In this document: positions 51,601 to 64,000 of the stretch, piece by piece | How the letters are laid out: every line of letters starts with the position of its first letter | How positions within the stretch are numbered: the first letter of the stretch is position 1 | Assembly: GCF_900496995.4 (NCBI RefSeq) | Contig: NC_044029.1 | Coordinates: forward strand, 10,230,001-10,294,000 | Origin: Aquila chrysaetos chrysaetos | Lineage: Eukaryota; Chordata; Aves; Accipitriformes; Accipitridae | Direction of reading: 5' to 3' | Length of the DNA: 64,000 nt | Position numbers and translations under genes: made by a program | The notes under the pieces: model-generated | Database searches by the model: none | The model's input: only the letters and a program-made list of their open reading frames with translations | What the model was told of the DNA's origin: nothing

Positions 51601-53550
51601 TTTATTTAATGCATTGCCATTCTTTTGCACCCCTTTGAAAGGGTTCTTGCTAAAGAGTGTACTTAACTCTTCTTAAATCTCAAAACCATCCTCTTTGATG
51701 TATTAGCTGCCATCAGTCATATTCTTCTTTCTAGAATCTCATTTTTTCTTGGTTTTCCGTGGCTGCCTTCCTTCCCAGATCTCCTCTTAGCTTCCTGATC
51801 ATCACTTCAGTAAGTGCTTTAGAGGGATATTTCTTGGTACACTTCCACATCATCTCTTCCCTTTTTATTTGCAAATACAGCTTCAACTGCTGTCTCTGTA
51901 CATGCAGCTCACAAACCTGCTTCATTAATCCAGACCTTCCCTTTCCCATCACACCAAGGTCTCTGTCTCTCAGATGGTCCCTTTCGAATGGTACTGGCTC
52001 TGTCTCTACCAGCAGATAGTGCGGAGTGGAAAAACAGGGGCAGATCAGGAAAGCAAAAGAGGTGGTGCTGAGGACCTCAGGCCCACATTGTGTGCGTTGT
52101 GCAGCGAGGTTATTTCAGACTAGCCGTGATCTAGTAACACAGACTGGATGCCCGCTAGCAGTTGAAGCACTGCTTAGAGCAAAAGCACAGGCGCAGTCTT
52201 TGCACTCGCGGTTAGGATTAGTTTCATCTGAAAGTTCACGAGCTCCAAGACTGCGGTGTGATGCAAACTACAGCCCAGTTAAGTGGAAGTATCCTTCTGA
52301 AAGAAACACTGCGTGCTTTCTGCCATGCTTCCTCTCATACTTAGAGCTGTCTTTTGGCAGATGCCTATAAAAAAAGCTTGAGAATTATTTGGGTGTTAAG
52401 GTACTATGGCACAACCTACCGCACTGACCAGTTGCCTGCCTCTTTTAATTAAATTGTAAATTTTTTGAGGTGTCATCTTCTCTTTTGCTAACACTGAAGC
52501 AGCTGGATCATAATTATTTTCTTATAAATGCAAATATATGATTATGATTTTATTCCTATTGCAGCTCATCTACTGTCATCTCTTTTCTATTTCCAGAAGA
52601 CTTCTCATGTCTTTGTTGTATAAGACATCTGGTCAGTATAGCTCAGTTACAAGCCAAGGATTGTAAGAACTGTTTCAATTAGCATAATCTCCCGGTCACA
52701 AACAGTACAATCTTTGTCATCGGAAAGGAGAATTATATAAGGTTGCTTCTAGCCATTGTAGTCATTTTGGAGTTGTGTGGTTGGGGGAGGGTGTTTATTT
52801 ATTTTTTGTGCAGTTAAAGTGCAGAATTAAAATGCCTCAAATACTGTTTTATCATTTAGTACTATGCATTCATTTCATCACTAGGATGCAGACCTATATT
52901 TAGTAGAGTGGTGTAACTGGCCAGTAGTGGCTCTGGTAGCGATGCAAAAAATGCTAGAAGATGTGAGAATGACCACACCGTCAAGACAACAGCATTGCCA
53001 GGTTCAACCATACCAGCAAATTTATAGGAAAAGCTGCAAGGTAGCATTAAAGGACACAGGAGAAACCCCTCTATTTAAGCTCTATCATCCTGAAGACTGA
53101 CCAGGATGTGTGTCACTCTGTTTGCTCCTGCGTGTAAGTCAGTGTGTCCCTTGCATGACTAGGCTAGCCTCCATGAGACCAGCCATTATTTCTTGTGCCC
53201 CTGTGTCCCCAGCCATAAAGGATTGTTGGGCATCTCATGGGTTGGGGTTTGGGTTTTGTACGTATCTTAGTAATAACTGTGTAAATTAGGAACTAGTGTT
53301 AAAGAGGAAAAGTATTATGAGGGTGAGGGTATGGGCACTGTTCAACTGGACCAGATTACTGCTCACCAGTTAATATGGTTACTCACTTACGCCCTCTGGA
53401 CTGCTCTTCAGAGACCCTTCCATCTTTCCCTTGACAAAACACAGTTGCTTAAGGAGAATTCAGGCCACCAAAAATATTATTCTGTGTATTTCTGTGGGTC
53501 ATATGGGCAGATCAGGACTTTGGAGACCTAGACAAGAGCCTTACACATTT

Positions 53551-53613
53551 ACTCTTGTCTAGCAGACTTCCCATTCTTCCCTAGCAGACTTTACTTGTCT
53601 CTAGAAGACTTTC
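53551..53613 (+). repeat. Short minisatellite-like repeat
   Basis: Three imperfect copies of a CTTGTCTAGCAGACTT-like unit occur: CTTGTCTAGCAGACTT, then CTTCCCTAGCAGACTT, then CTTGTCTCTAGAAGACTT. Spacing is about 17-24 bp. It lies about 0.5 kb before the exon 2 acceptor. Confidence 0.6.
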
Positions 53614-54097
53614 TTTATCAGTAGTTGATATTTAGATTTATGAGAAAAAAAGGTCAAATATTTTTCTTAGGTGTTGTCATCCTGAGGGTGCTTACATAAG
53701 GACTCAGCTTCATTCTTTCAGACTTTCTGAAAGTAGGCCCCATACTGTTCCTGTGCTACTTTCTCTTACGCAGAAAGTAAGAAATATTTTAGGTCTGCTA
53801 ATACAGATTAGCCACTTTGAACTGGTAGCTTTGCTCCAAAGAATGTTTGCAACTAAGATGGAACCTCTTGTGTGTGTGTCTGTTGTATGTGTACGTGCAT
53901 GGTTTGTTCATACTTTGGGATTTGGATCTCTGAACGGCAGTGTTGTTGCCTAGCTGAGGCTGGTATAACACAAGATTCATACAGTATGTGTCGGTAAAGC
54001 TGATTTAAAACTTAAAATGACCATCAGTGTGCCCCTTTTGGTCACTTATTAGTCACTGTTTATACTGATCTGTATTCCTTTTTTTTTCCCCACTCAG

Positions 54098-54216
54098 ATG
54101 TTGCAAGAGCAATTGAGTTACTGGAGAAACTGCAAGAATCTGGAGAAGTACCAGTACACAAACTACAGTCCCTAAAGAAGGTGCTGCAGAGTGAGTTTTG
54201 TACAGCTATCAGAGAG
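54098..54216 (+). CDS. LIN7A: LIN7A coding exon 2 (first part of the L27 domain)
   Basis: This exon completes codon 15 (G plus AT gives Asp) and encodes residues 15-54. It begins [18 protein letters not shown] and ends in ...TAIRE. The two stretches predicted helical, about residues 16-29 and 35-54, are the first helices of the L27 fold that docks on CASK. The acceptor is strong: a long pyrimidine tract at about 54074-54092, then CACTCAG, with a plausible branch site TACTGAT about 30 nt upstream. The donor GTATGA at 54217 leaves the exon in phase 0. Read-through into intron 2 would add one Val and stop (GTA TGA). The amino-acid match to LIN7A is essentially complete over the exon. Confidence 0.96.
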
Positions 54217-57200
54217 GTATGAAATTGAGATTTTTAGTTATTTCTCAGAATAACATCCCTCTCCTGAAAAGAAAAGTCTATTTGCCTTCCAGTGCTGGAG
54301 AAGCAGGAGTACCTTGTATGAAGGATGATGGATGTGAGATGTGTCTGTAGCTGCCTGCTACTGTGCAGAATGCTGAAGTTACTGAAAAGCAGACAGAACA
54401 GTTGCGTCAGCAAGGCATCAAGCCTGAGGCAATTAGCCTTGCTAAGGAGAAGGGGTGATTAATTAGTACTTTAGTATTCTGCTCATGCTGTTTCAGGGTC
54501 TGTGCTAACCTGTACAGCACTGTGCTGGGATATGGGGACATGCCAAGTTGGGTCAGTGCAAGCTCAAATGCCTCTCCTTTGAGCTCAGGTGTGTGATAGG
54601 GATGTGCTGATAAAATCAGAATGCTGTGAGAGACAAATGGTGCAAGCACTGAAGTTAACTGAAGCCGACAGGAATCTTGCCATTGAAGTCAGTGTTTGGG
54701 TCCCAGTGGGCCTTGCTCCACGTGTCAGAAATCCTTGTCAGATTGCTAGAACTGTGATCATTACCCTGCCAGCCATGGTCAGCGCCTTCCTAAGCTCTGC
54801 CCAGCAGTACATAAATGATGATTGTTTTCTTCTAGTCAAGCTAGAGAAGCAGCACCCCACTTCCTACATGCATACAAGCAGTATCTGTAAAGCAGTTAGT
54901 TAAATTACAAGTACTTCTGTTAGAAGTTTCTTAGACAAAAACCATGAGTTAATACAACATTGTGTCAGACTTCTTACCTACTAGACTAAGTGCTGTTAGC
55001 CTGCCAGACAGAAGCAGCTCTAAATGCCCTAATGAAGGCAACATCTTTTCAGCAGAAAATCTGTAAGAACTTCTGTTTCAGTTTATCTTTTTAGTGCCTG
55101 GAACTAATCCTCCCTCACTGAAATCAATGGGGAATCTAATGTTCCCTCAATGGTAGCAGAATTGAACTCCTGATAACTAGGCAACAGCAGCGCATTGATT
55201 GAGTGGACTGCTGGGTGGCTGGAAGGAAGAAAGAGAGGAACAGACATTAGTTTAATAAGCAAAATGCAACACACTCTTTGTTTTATGGAATATATTCTTC
55301 AATGGGAGAAACACAGAGATGCTTCCACTTAATTAAATGGCAGTTTTTGAGGCTTTTTGAAGGGAATAGTGTTCCATGACAATAAATAATGGCACTATGT
55401 ACCCTGAAAAGCTGATATTCTGACTAGCCCTTTCATTTAACCAACTAAACGCTTCTTTAATTGAGCACAGAGCATTGAAAAGTTGTGGGGTTGAGTGTTT
55501 TTTTTCAGATAGCAGGGCCTGGTACTCCAATTGTTAAAGGCAACTTTCAGTCTTTGCAGCTTCGTCAGTGAAATCTTACGAAATTTATATTCATCTCTGG
55601 AAAACAGTCTTAGCAAATGCAAACACAAAGCTTGTTGAAACAGGTACAGAGTCAAGGAAGTAGGAAAATGGCTTAGACAAATGCACTCTCAATTCAATGA
55701 ACTGAAAGTAGATTTTGACAAAATCATCTCAGTGGCACAAAAGGTCTTTATAGAGTGTTGTGTAAAGACTTCCTGCACGTGACAGACTATCTAATTACTG
55801 TTAGATTCTTACAACCAAATAATAGCCACTTTAAGAACCCTGGAGCTACTTGTGACACAAGAATTGAGTGATGATAAATGAGCAGTTAGATCAGTTCTAC
55901 CAACTTCATAAACAAAAACATTTCTCTCTTTTAAAATATTTAATATATTTTATATATGTATTAGAACCTATCTAATGTATCACTATCAGAGAACAGAATT
56001 TCTACACCCCCAAAAATTAGTAGTGCCATTCACCACTATGTATGTAAATCTTTTCTTAGAAGAAATCTTCAAATATAAAAGTCCCAGTAAGAAATCTTTT
56101 CATTTAGGGAGAGTGGGAGAATTGACATAGATACATTGCTAGTACTTAAGGTTGTTCAACATGTGGCTCCTCTTTTCAGTTACTTACATTAAGCGCTTGG
56201 CAAATATTTAGACTGTAACTCTCTTTTTTCCCAGCAGTTGAAGAGTTGTTGGAAAACTGCAGAAAATAATATCTTCCATTTTTTAAAAAAACTAATTAGA
56301 AAATCATGGAATATTTTGGTCACATTACGTTGTTATACATCTCCAAGCACTGCAGCAAGGGCTTGGAGGATATCTGGGTTGGGTCTTGCCGTTAATCAGG
56401 GATGCCCTTCTTGCATGTCCTTCATGTACACTGGAGTTTGTGAAAGACTGATAGCTACTTTATTGAACAGCACAGTTTTTTCTGAGTGTATTTGAGCTTG
56501 AGATAGCCGAGGCTAGACAAAAATCTCCCTGCAGATGCTCCCTCCCATTGTTTATCCTCTCTTATCCCAAGTGCAAGACATGAGAGTGTGGCGACTAGCT
56601 TTTAATTCCTCTATTAGCACTCACATAGACTAGAGGAGAAAAGATGTTGACCTTACATGTGAAGGTATGACAGTCAGTTGGAAGTAACGAGAAAAGTGGG
56701 AGTTGCTTGGAAGACAAGAGCCTTCCTGGAGAACACAGTGAAGCAGACTGGGTGTGAGCAGTAGGTAGGAGTAATCGAAATGGGATGAGGAGCAGCAGCA
56801 GGCTTTGTATTAGTATGCAAATTCTGGAAGAGGCTGCTTATTATATGTATGCAAAGATTCAGATCTGCAGTGTGGTGTGTTCATCGTGTAATGCAAGATC
56901 TGAGCCTAGCTTTCTTTCATCAGAAAATCTAGTAAAAGAAGTTAAGACTGACTCCTGTAGTCCTATAAACTCCATAAGGGAGGAGCTTTGGAAATAAACA
57001 TTTTCTTTTCCAGTAAGAAATTATGGACACTTAACTATCCAGTGAGTTTGATTGTTAAAATATGTCCCAGAGAAACTCAGTATTGGGCTGAGTGCAGGTG
57101 AAAGAATCAAAGATAAGTATAATCCACACAGTGTTGATCAAATGTGACTTGTCCCTTCTATGAGTAGGAATTCTTTAACTACAGAAGGAGGAGGTCACTT

Positions 57201-60200
57201 TTATGATCAATTAGCCTTTAAAAGTATGAGTTATTTCATTAGATGACATACATTCCAATCTAATGTGTAGGAATCTATTAAATGGCTGTAATGAATTGTA
57301 TTTATGGGAACTTACTTAGTAAATCAACCCACCAGTTCAAATCCCCACACTAATATCCCATAGAAATAAAACCTTTTTAAACTGACTGAATGAATGAAAT
57401 TTAAGTAGAAGTACTTTGGCGTTTTTCTAGGATGCTATGTCAGGAAGTGGTGATTAATGGTTCTCACTTAGCTAAATATAAGTACCACCAACTGAAATAT
57501 TCTGTCTGGCACTAGGCAAGAATACGTATTAGCTCTGAAAATAATGGAAATAATTGAAGTATGTAATGGCCTCAGTATTTCCTTTTCACCTGAAGACCCC
57601 TAGACCAGAAAACAAGTTAACCGAAGTCTGGTCACATTAAAATTGAGTTTTGGAAAAAAAAAAAATTAATTGTGTTTTAAAATTACTTGTTTCAAAAGCT
57701 CCCTAGCTATATGAAGATTCATTAGCTTTCTATAGCCTTGTCACCTGGCAAAAGATGCATGAGTCTTGTCCATTATACCATTAAGTCCTTTACCCTTCCA
57801 TGTGTGTTTGCTGTTTATTCAAAGCTGCTGTTATGTTATAGTCTTCTGATTCCCAGGGGGTTACTGGAATAGATGAAGGGCAAGGCTGCAAAAAATGAAT
57901 GCATAACTGAACTACTGAGAAGGTACGTTCACGTGCAACTAGGTAACCTGAATTGATACGGTGACTTTGATTGTTCTAAGTCAGTAAAAAGGAAGTTATG
58001 AGAACTGTAAGATAAGACGAACTTCCAGTCTGACAAGAAACCTTAGAGCTGTAGGCACAGAAGATAGAATAAACAGTTGAACAAAACACAGTGAATTATC
58101 AACAAGAAAACGTGGCATGCCTTAGCAGATTATGGGAATTTCATTTACTGTTAACATCTGGTAATCGGTACTGAAACGCCAGGAGAGTAAAGATACAGCT
58201 TGATAAACCCATGCATCTCCTGATGAGCAGAAGTTTTCTTTCAGGTTGATTCTCAGGTTTCTATTTCTGTATGTGAAATATGTAAAATTCAGGTGTATCT
58301 TGCTTTCCTCCCAGCCTTCCTTGGCTACTCCATTTTCTCTTTCAGGATTAAATCTAATGGGTTTTTGTGTGGATATTATTTAAAAGAAAATCTGACTGGT
58401 AAATACCTACGGTGAAACATTTATCAATACCAAAAGTAATCAGATCAGAAAGTCTTTATAAAAATGTGGTGTGGTAACTAGACACAGAAAAATAACCATT
58501 ATTTCATTCTGTTATCTTATGACTCCCACCAAAGTATCAGGTCATCACAGAAGAGCACTTTTGCAGGACTGGGTCACTGACAGTTGTTTCTTAAAGGAGC
58601 AGCAGTCAACACAAAATACTCTACTGTTGTGTGTTTTGTATGAAATGTGTGTTTAATCTGTGGAACACCACGTTGTCTTTGAAAGTAGTTCAGTTTCTGC
58701 TCCAGTAGTTTAAAACTTTTAAACTTACTATAAAATTATCTTGGGCACAGAGCATCCTGGACATTTAAAGACCACTTGTGACTTACAGGCAAAAAAAATG
58801 GCAGTGGCAGAACACTGACCCATTTCTGATGAGGTCTGGATGCCCCCCAGTTACTTTAGAGATATAGTTTCACTATATGCTAGGTAGGATAGTTCAACAA
58901 GCCTAGTCAGTATATTGGAATTATTTCCTTTAATAATTTCCATTTTCATGCCTTAGCAGTCTGAGCGCCTGGAATCCCAGAGCTGCTAATATGCAATGTG
59001 TTATTATCTGGTCATTTCCTCAAGCTGCCTACCTGCGCTTTTCGTTATTAACCCTGATATATGTCTTTGCAAATATTAGGGAACGGGAAGAAGGCTGGTG
59101 GGTGGTGAAAGCTGGGTCTGGTGATACTGGGCTCATTACTTTACTGTGATGCAGTGTGTGACAGCAGGAGGTCAGCTGGAACCCTTAGCTGTCCTCTTCA
59201 GATATCCTAGTACGGTGGTGTACTCCATTTTAAAGGGCTGTACTAAATGTAACAATCTGGGTATTAGCTGGACTCAGGTGAAACTTCTCATTAATTCTTT
59301 TATTAAAATTATTAATTTAGGATTTTAATGTAGGAGTCATTTAAAGTCCTGGTTTCACTGTGTTTCAAGAATCTCAAATTTGTTCAGTTTGCAATATAAT
59401 TAATGCTGTTCCTCCACCTCCCAGACATAGCCTCTGAAAGCAGTGTTCCATTGTCTTCTGCCTGATGAATCTCATTCCTGTAAAAATACAGGTTCAGCAG
59501 GCCAAACTCTCTTGGTTGGTACCAAGGGCAGCCCCAGAGTTCAAATCCTGCCTTGTGTTACTCTTTCTTTTCACTGGGAGCGGCATATTTGTTTCAGGAG
59601 GAGAAATACAATTCCAGTCAGTCTCTCATCTCCACAGAGTGAGCCCAGCTTTTGAAGTTTTTAAATTACAAGATGCAACTTTCGGGGTTAAAAAAAAAAA
59701 TATCAAGAAGACTTACTGCTATAATTCAGATCACAGAAGTGTGATTAAGGCTCAGTAGGAAGCCTGACGTCTGAAGTCCCCTACTGTCACATTTACCCAT
59801 GCAAACAGAGGTGTTGGTCAGGATTAAGCAAAAGTGGTTATGTTGGACTTACTAATAAGGCAATTGGTAAACAAAAGGGCAATAGGACAACTCATATGAG
59901 TAAAGTGAGAAAGATTTATCAGCTCAGATTTGTAACTCAGGTCATAAAAGCAGTATAGTTGTATTAGCATGATACCCTGCTAGACTGGCTAGGAAGTAAA
60001 GTTCTCCATAGGCTAATCTGATACCTTATTATACCTTGTTCTGGTATTCCAGATAGCTTATTCAGAATTACTGCACTATTAATTTAGCAGTAGCACTCAT
60101 GCTGTAGCAAATATGGAATTGTGCAAATTGACCGAATTCATTCAAATTTTCACATTCTTATGCATGGATTGATTTGTACCTTTTCATTAAAATTTGCATT

Positions 60201-63200
60201 CCTGGATGCTAATTGTAAAGTTCCAGCATTTTATCTTTTTTTAGATATTGGGGTGGATTATTATGTCAGCTGAACCAGTCCAGCTTACCTGAAATCTGGG
60301 GCTATGTAGCATTTGCAAGAATCTTTTGTTGTACCTTTCCATCCCTTTTCCATTACCATTGTCCCAGCAATGAAAAGCCACATAAAATAATGATAACAAT
60401 TTCCACTAAATGAGTACCTACATCACTGTTTGGAAAGGGCATTACTTAGATTCAAAGATGACGGTATGGCAAAGTAGTAATGTTTTCATGTTTTACAGAG
60501 TTTTGCTTTCCCTCTCCTAGTTAGAAGTACTGTATCTATAATGATGAGTTGAGAGAAGGATTTTTAATGTATGTAAATTAGGGCAGAAAAAAAAACAAAT
60601 TTCAAAAGATGGGCTGCCTGCTTTCCGTCTTGCCACCATGCTGCATTAGGCATTGAGAAAGTTCAGCAGAAAAGCTTAAGTTAGCAGTAAACAGAGAAAA
60701 TATTTTTTTTATAAAATTACCCTACTGTGTTAAAATATGTGCTAATTTTTAGGGTGAATGTAACCAGAAATTATGCAAATTTTGAAAAACAATGAAGTTT
60801 CATTTACCACTTTACCATAAGTGATTGAAGCATTACTCTGTTGCTTGCAAGCCCTGGATGGCATGAATGAGAACTTTTGGAATGATTACCTTGTCACTCA
60901 GCAGATGGCCTTCATTAATGGCAATTATATGAATTTACCAAGCTGCCCAAGCATTATCTGAGAGAAGGCATTATTAAGTCTCTGTGCAATTACTAAGTCC
61001 CTACGACTTCCATGACTTCACTGCAGGAGATGCAAAACAGCTGCTGTTGTCACTTTTTTTTAGCTGCCTAGAGCTAATTACATTGATTTCACAGATGTAG
61101 TACCCCAGAATCTGGGGCCAGACCCTATCACTGGTCTTTAATCAGTGTTTCTCCCATTGCTTTTGATTAAAGATCAATTTTCAGAGTTGGCTGATGGCTA
61201 TATATCTACTCGCATTTGTGCTCTGCTTGCATAATTATGCCTTTCACAAAAGATAAATATTTTAGTGCTGCAAGAGTCCTGCAATGTATAAAATCCGAGC
61301 AATGACATATCTTGTTCATGTTACAGTTTATCTGGATAGCTGTACCATATTTACTAAAACTCACCGATGAGTGGTGCTCAGGTGATGTTCTTAGTTCTGC
61401 ACATGGCTGCAGTTGTGTGTGCTGCAGGTGACTCCAGTGGAACATGGGTGGTGCATCTCAGCATCTTTTTTGTTTTCCTCACATTATCATTTTAGTTTAT
61501 TGTTGCAGTATCATATTTGATTACATAAAACTCTTAGGAATAAACAGAACAGCCTCTGCTGCAGTTCATCTCAAGCCTGCTTCTTCCTCTTGAGAGAAAT
61601 CAGCAGCAAGGTGAACTACCGAGGAATATTTACGCTGACAGGTTGTTGGAAGCCGCTGCACCACTGTTCTGCCTTGATGGAGCCTCGGTATCCCCCTGCT
61701 TCTGCTTAACTGATGTCACTGATGAGACTCCTGAGAAACGCTGCTCAATCTCCGTTTTCTAATTGTGCCTTCAGAAAAGAAAAGAAATTGTAAAACTGTT
61801 ATAAAACTCCATTTTAGCTACATTTTTTGTTGGTATTTAAGACAAGAAACATCAGCAGTTTCCCTCCTTCTCCCTGCCTTCTCAGCGTGATAGGAACACT
61901 TGAGATGAACTTGCATGACAGGCTCGGGTTATGTCGTGTTTTGTCTAGGTGCTAGTTTCGGCAAGGTTTTGCCAAATCTGTTGAAGTTTGGAATCTGGCT
62001 ATTGCATACGGCAGCCCCAACAGCATATACAGACTTACTGATAAAGTGGAGGAAATTAGTGTTTATTAATGCTTGGCATATATTTGAACTCAAAAGTAAC
62101 TGGCAGTGAGGTCTAAGAGAGAGTTTTAAATTATAAGCTATGAATTCCAAGTAGTCTTACGGGAATTAACTAATCACACATGTTGCTATTTCTTTTGATC
62201 CCAGTATATTGCAGTAGAAGCAGCAAGAGAAACAGAATTTTGCTAAGGTTTAGTGATTGCAAAGCATACAATTTCTGAGACACCTATAACATTGTCTTCA
62301 AAGATGCCAGATCATAGCTGCCATTGACTTAGGGCAGAGTATAGAACAGTGTGTAGGGGACGTGAGATAAACTAAATGACCCAATCATATTTTTATTGTC
62401 CCTCATATAGGTAATTTTTATTTGCAAATAAAAGTCCATTTTTCATTATTTGTAAGAGGGTGCCAAGTAACTTCCTATTGACTTTACAGTGTCAGAGTGA
62501 TGTTTCCAGACAGCATCGACATTGGAAGAAGAGGGGGCACACAGAGGTCTTGTGTATCCTAACAGCAACACCAGGAGTGTTTCAACTGACTCATCCAATA
62601 TGTGCAGAGGATGTGACAGCATGCATTTCCTGGTACATCTGCTATGTTCTTCTGCTTGCGCAGAAGGGAGGAAAGAGATTCTGGCCCCAGCCTGTAACCC
62701 CTGTTGGGTTGTTTCTTGGACAGGTGCAGCCTCGTATGGCAAGAACTCAGGGACCAAAACTTAGTTCAGCTTTCAGACAGCAACACAGATACTGTCAGAG
62801 CTGAGTGAGCACCACTCTTTTCCACACAAAAAAATGAAAAAATGCCAGAGCAAGGTATATTTCAGCATTTTAACTGGACCCTCCATAGAGTATTCCACCC
62901 TAAATTAAAATACTATACCCTTACAATGATCATACTTCATTTATATTTTAACAATGTTTCAGGCTTGTGCTGTTTTTTTCTACTGCCTAAGGACAGCTTA
63001 ATAATGCATCAAGATTCGGATCATTTTTTTCACTTTGGTAAAACTGACCTAATTTCCTCCATAACCCCCTCCCCCCAAAGAAGGAAACTTTTAAATAAAA
63101 TACGCTCTATGAAAATGTAAAAGCCAACAGTCATAATATTTCTTCCACATCTTCTGAAATTAAAACTGTCTCATCTCAGGTTGTTAAATGAGACTGAGTT

Positions 63201-64000
63201 TCATTTACAGGTTTGCGCTTTTTAATAGGTTAGCATCCCTACTGCATGTGGCAACATCCATGCAGTGTTACTTCAGGGAAAGGGATTGTTACGACAATTG
63301 TAAAAATTATACAGATGTTTGGTTTTGAAAATAGACACCAACAGTTTTCCTGATGCAAACACTTAACTGCTCACAGGCTAATGAAAGCTTATCATGTAAA
63401 AATACTCAGAATGCCATCAACCTTGAATGACCATATTCTGTCAGATATAAATAGCTCATTAATATAGACTAGTTGTTACAAAGCAGCTTTTTCTACAAGT
63501 TGTCCAAATTCAGTAGCTGCAGGAAATAACTTATGAAATACAGACTTTTCGGTACTCCAGTAAGCCCTATAATATATCACATGCCTTCCTCTCAAAGGTA
63601 CTTTTCAACCATGTCAACCTCACCATACTCACAGGCATCCGTCGACTTGTCCTTTTGACATTGACAGAAGATGACCTTTTGTCAGCTTGCTCTCAGAGAC
63701 AGAATGAAGATGATGTACTGTATACACTGTGAACACGGGTGTGACATTGCCTAATCCTGCTTCTGCCAGGATTAATCAAACCCATAACAAAATGGGCCTT
63801 TGTGATTCATTTGCTCAAACAATCTCATTTAAGAAGAATCTAAGCTTATTGTAACCTTGAAGTTGCAGTGTGTGTAGGTGGCATCCATGGTGTTCTTCCA
63901 CAGGCGGTGGTTTTCTGAGGTTGTCAATGTCCTCCGCAAGGACTGCGATTTAGAAAGACAGTCTTGTCAGGTTCTCTTCAGTCATCCAGAATAGTCCCTT
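54217..64000 (+). other. LIN7A: LIN7A intron 2, first 9.8 kb
   Basis: The intron begins GTATGA and has no matching acceptor plus L27 continuation before the window ends. All reading frames are short (114 codons at most) and unrecognised. No interspersed repeat was recognised. The stretch at about 60830-61060 looks like constrained non-coding DNA (homeobox-like TAAT/ATTA cores, balanced composition), which is only an impression. Confidence 0.8.

Larger units (their letters stand above)
34414..54097 (+). other. LIN7A: LIN7A intron 1
   Basis: A phase 1 GT-AG intron of 19,684 bp. The first 700 bp belong to the CpG island. The rest is AT-rich with one CpG-rich patch (40080-40370), the CT/CA microsatellite, the duplicated 160-bp segment and pyrimidine tracts (for example 39250-39290). 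No CR1 was recognised. A + frame of 228 codons at 37407-38093 is hydrophobic and pyrimidine-driven, and is not recognised. Cryptic acceptor-like sites occur at about 37648 (TTCTTCCACAG) and about 43961 (TTTTAATCTAG), with no convincing exon behind them. Confidence 0.85.
34371..64000 (+). other. LIN7A: LIN7A gene, 5' part (continues past the window)
   Basis: This is the gene-level span from the start codon to the window edge. LIN7A is a small scaffold, about 230 residues in mammals, with an N-terminal L27 domain and a central PDZ domain. L27 pairs with CASK (LIN-2) in the LIN-2/LIN-7/LIN-10 complex, and the PDZ domain binds C-termini of receptors and channels at synapses and basolateral membranes. 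Two coding exons are visible, 43 and 119 nt, giving 54 codons with exact frame across the splice. The paralogue was chosen from wording: exon 1 reads MATLTAVQPLTLDR and exon 2 contains VHKLQSLKK, as in LIN7A, whereas LIN7B and LIN7C have PQKLQALQR at that place. Intron 1 is 19.7 kb. Exon 3 was searched for by eye up to 64000 and not found, so PDZ is outside. The paralogue call rests on remembered family sequences, not on an alignment. Confidence 0.93.

Noticed and set aside
54217..64000. Search for LIN7A exon 3 (the codons after AIRE)
   Set aside because: No acceptor followed by a continuation of the L27 domain was found, so the exon is placed outside the window.
34414..64000. Intronic microRNAs known in mammalian LIN7A (miR-617, miR-618)
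   Set aside because: Neither mature sequence was found by eye in the introns shown.

Overview
This window looks like vertebrate, almost certainly avian, nuclear DNA. It is AT-rich and very gene-poor, with split genes, CpG islands and few interspersed repeats. The recognisable repeats are CR1 LINE tails, including two of the type that dominates bird genomes (a terminal CATAGAAT-like octamer followed by characteristic CR1 3' end sequence). There is no bacterial, plasmid or phage signature and no CRISPR array, and I found no tRNA or rRNA gene.

One protein-coding gene is firmly supported: the 5' part of LIN7A (lin-7 homolog A) on the + strand. Coding exon 1 (34371-34413) lies in a strong CpG island (about 33000-35150) and encodes MATLTAVQPLTLDR. 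Coding exon 2 (54098-54216) encodes the first part of the L27 domain. Both junctions are canonical (phase 1, then phase 0), and together the exons give the first 54 residues. I could not find exon 3, which should begin with the residues after ...AIRE, so the rest of L27, the PDZ domain and the tail lie beyond position 64000.

Layout: 1 to about 33000 is upstream intergenic DNA. It carries five CR1 fragments, all in minus orientation (about 7130-7385, 15781-16295, 19111-19350, 30590-31140 and 31252-31485), and two orphan CpG-rich patches (about 24020-24340 and 26385-26760). About 33000-35150 is the LIN7A promoter island, with a (TCC)n tract, a four-copy GGGGCC repeat just inside intron 1 and a G15 run. 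34414-54097 is intron 1 (19.7 kb), with a second CpG-rich patch (40080-40370), a CT/CA microsatellite (45411-45471) and a duplicated segment of about 160 bp (46338-46506 and 48452-48606). 54217-64000 is the beginning of intron 2.

LIN7A encodes a small scaffold that pairs through L27 with CASK (LIN-2) and, through its PDZ domain, positions receptors and channels at synapses and epithelial basolateral membranes. No second gene works with it here. In mammals the neighbour upstream of LIN7A is the divergent gene ACSS3; I see none of its exons. I found no convincing new biological system. The most interesting leads are the possible N-terminal extension of LIN7A, the C9orf72-like GGGGCC repeat beside its first splice donor, the orphan CpG patches and the duplicated intronic segment.
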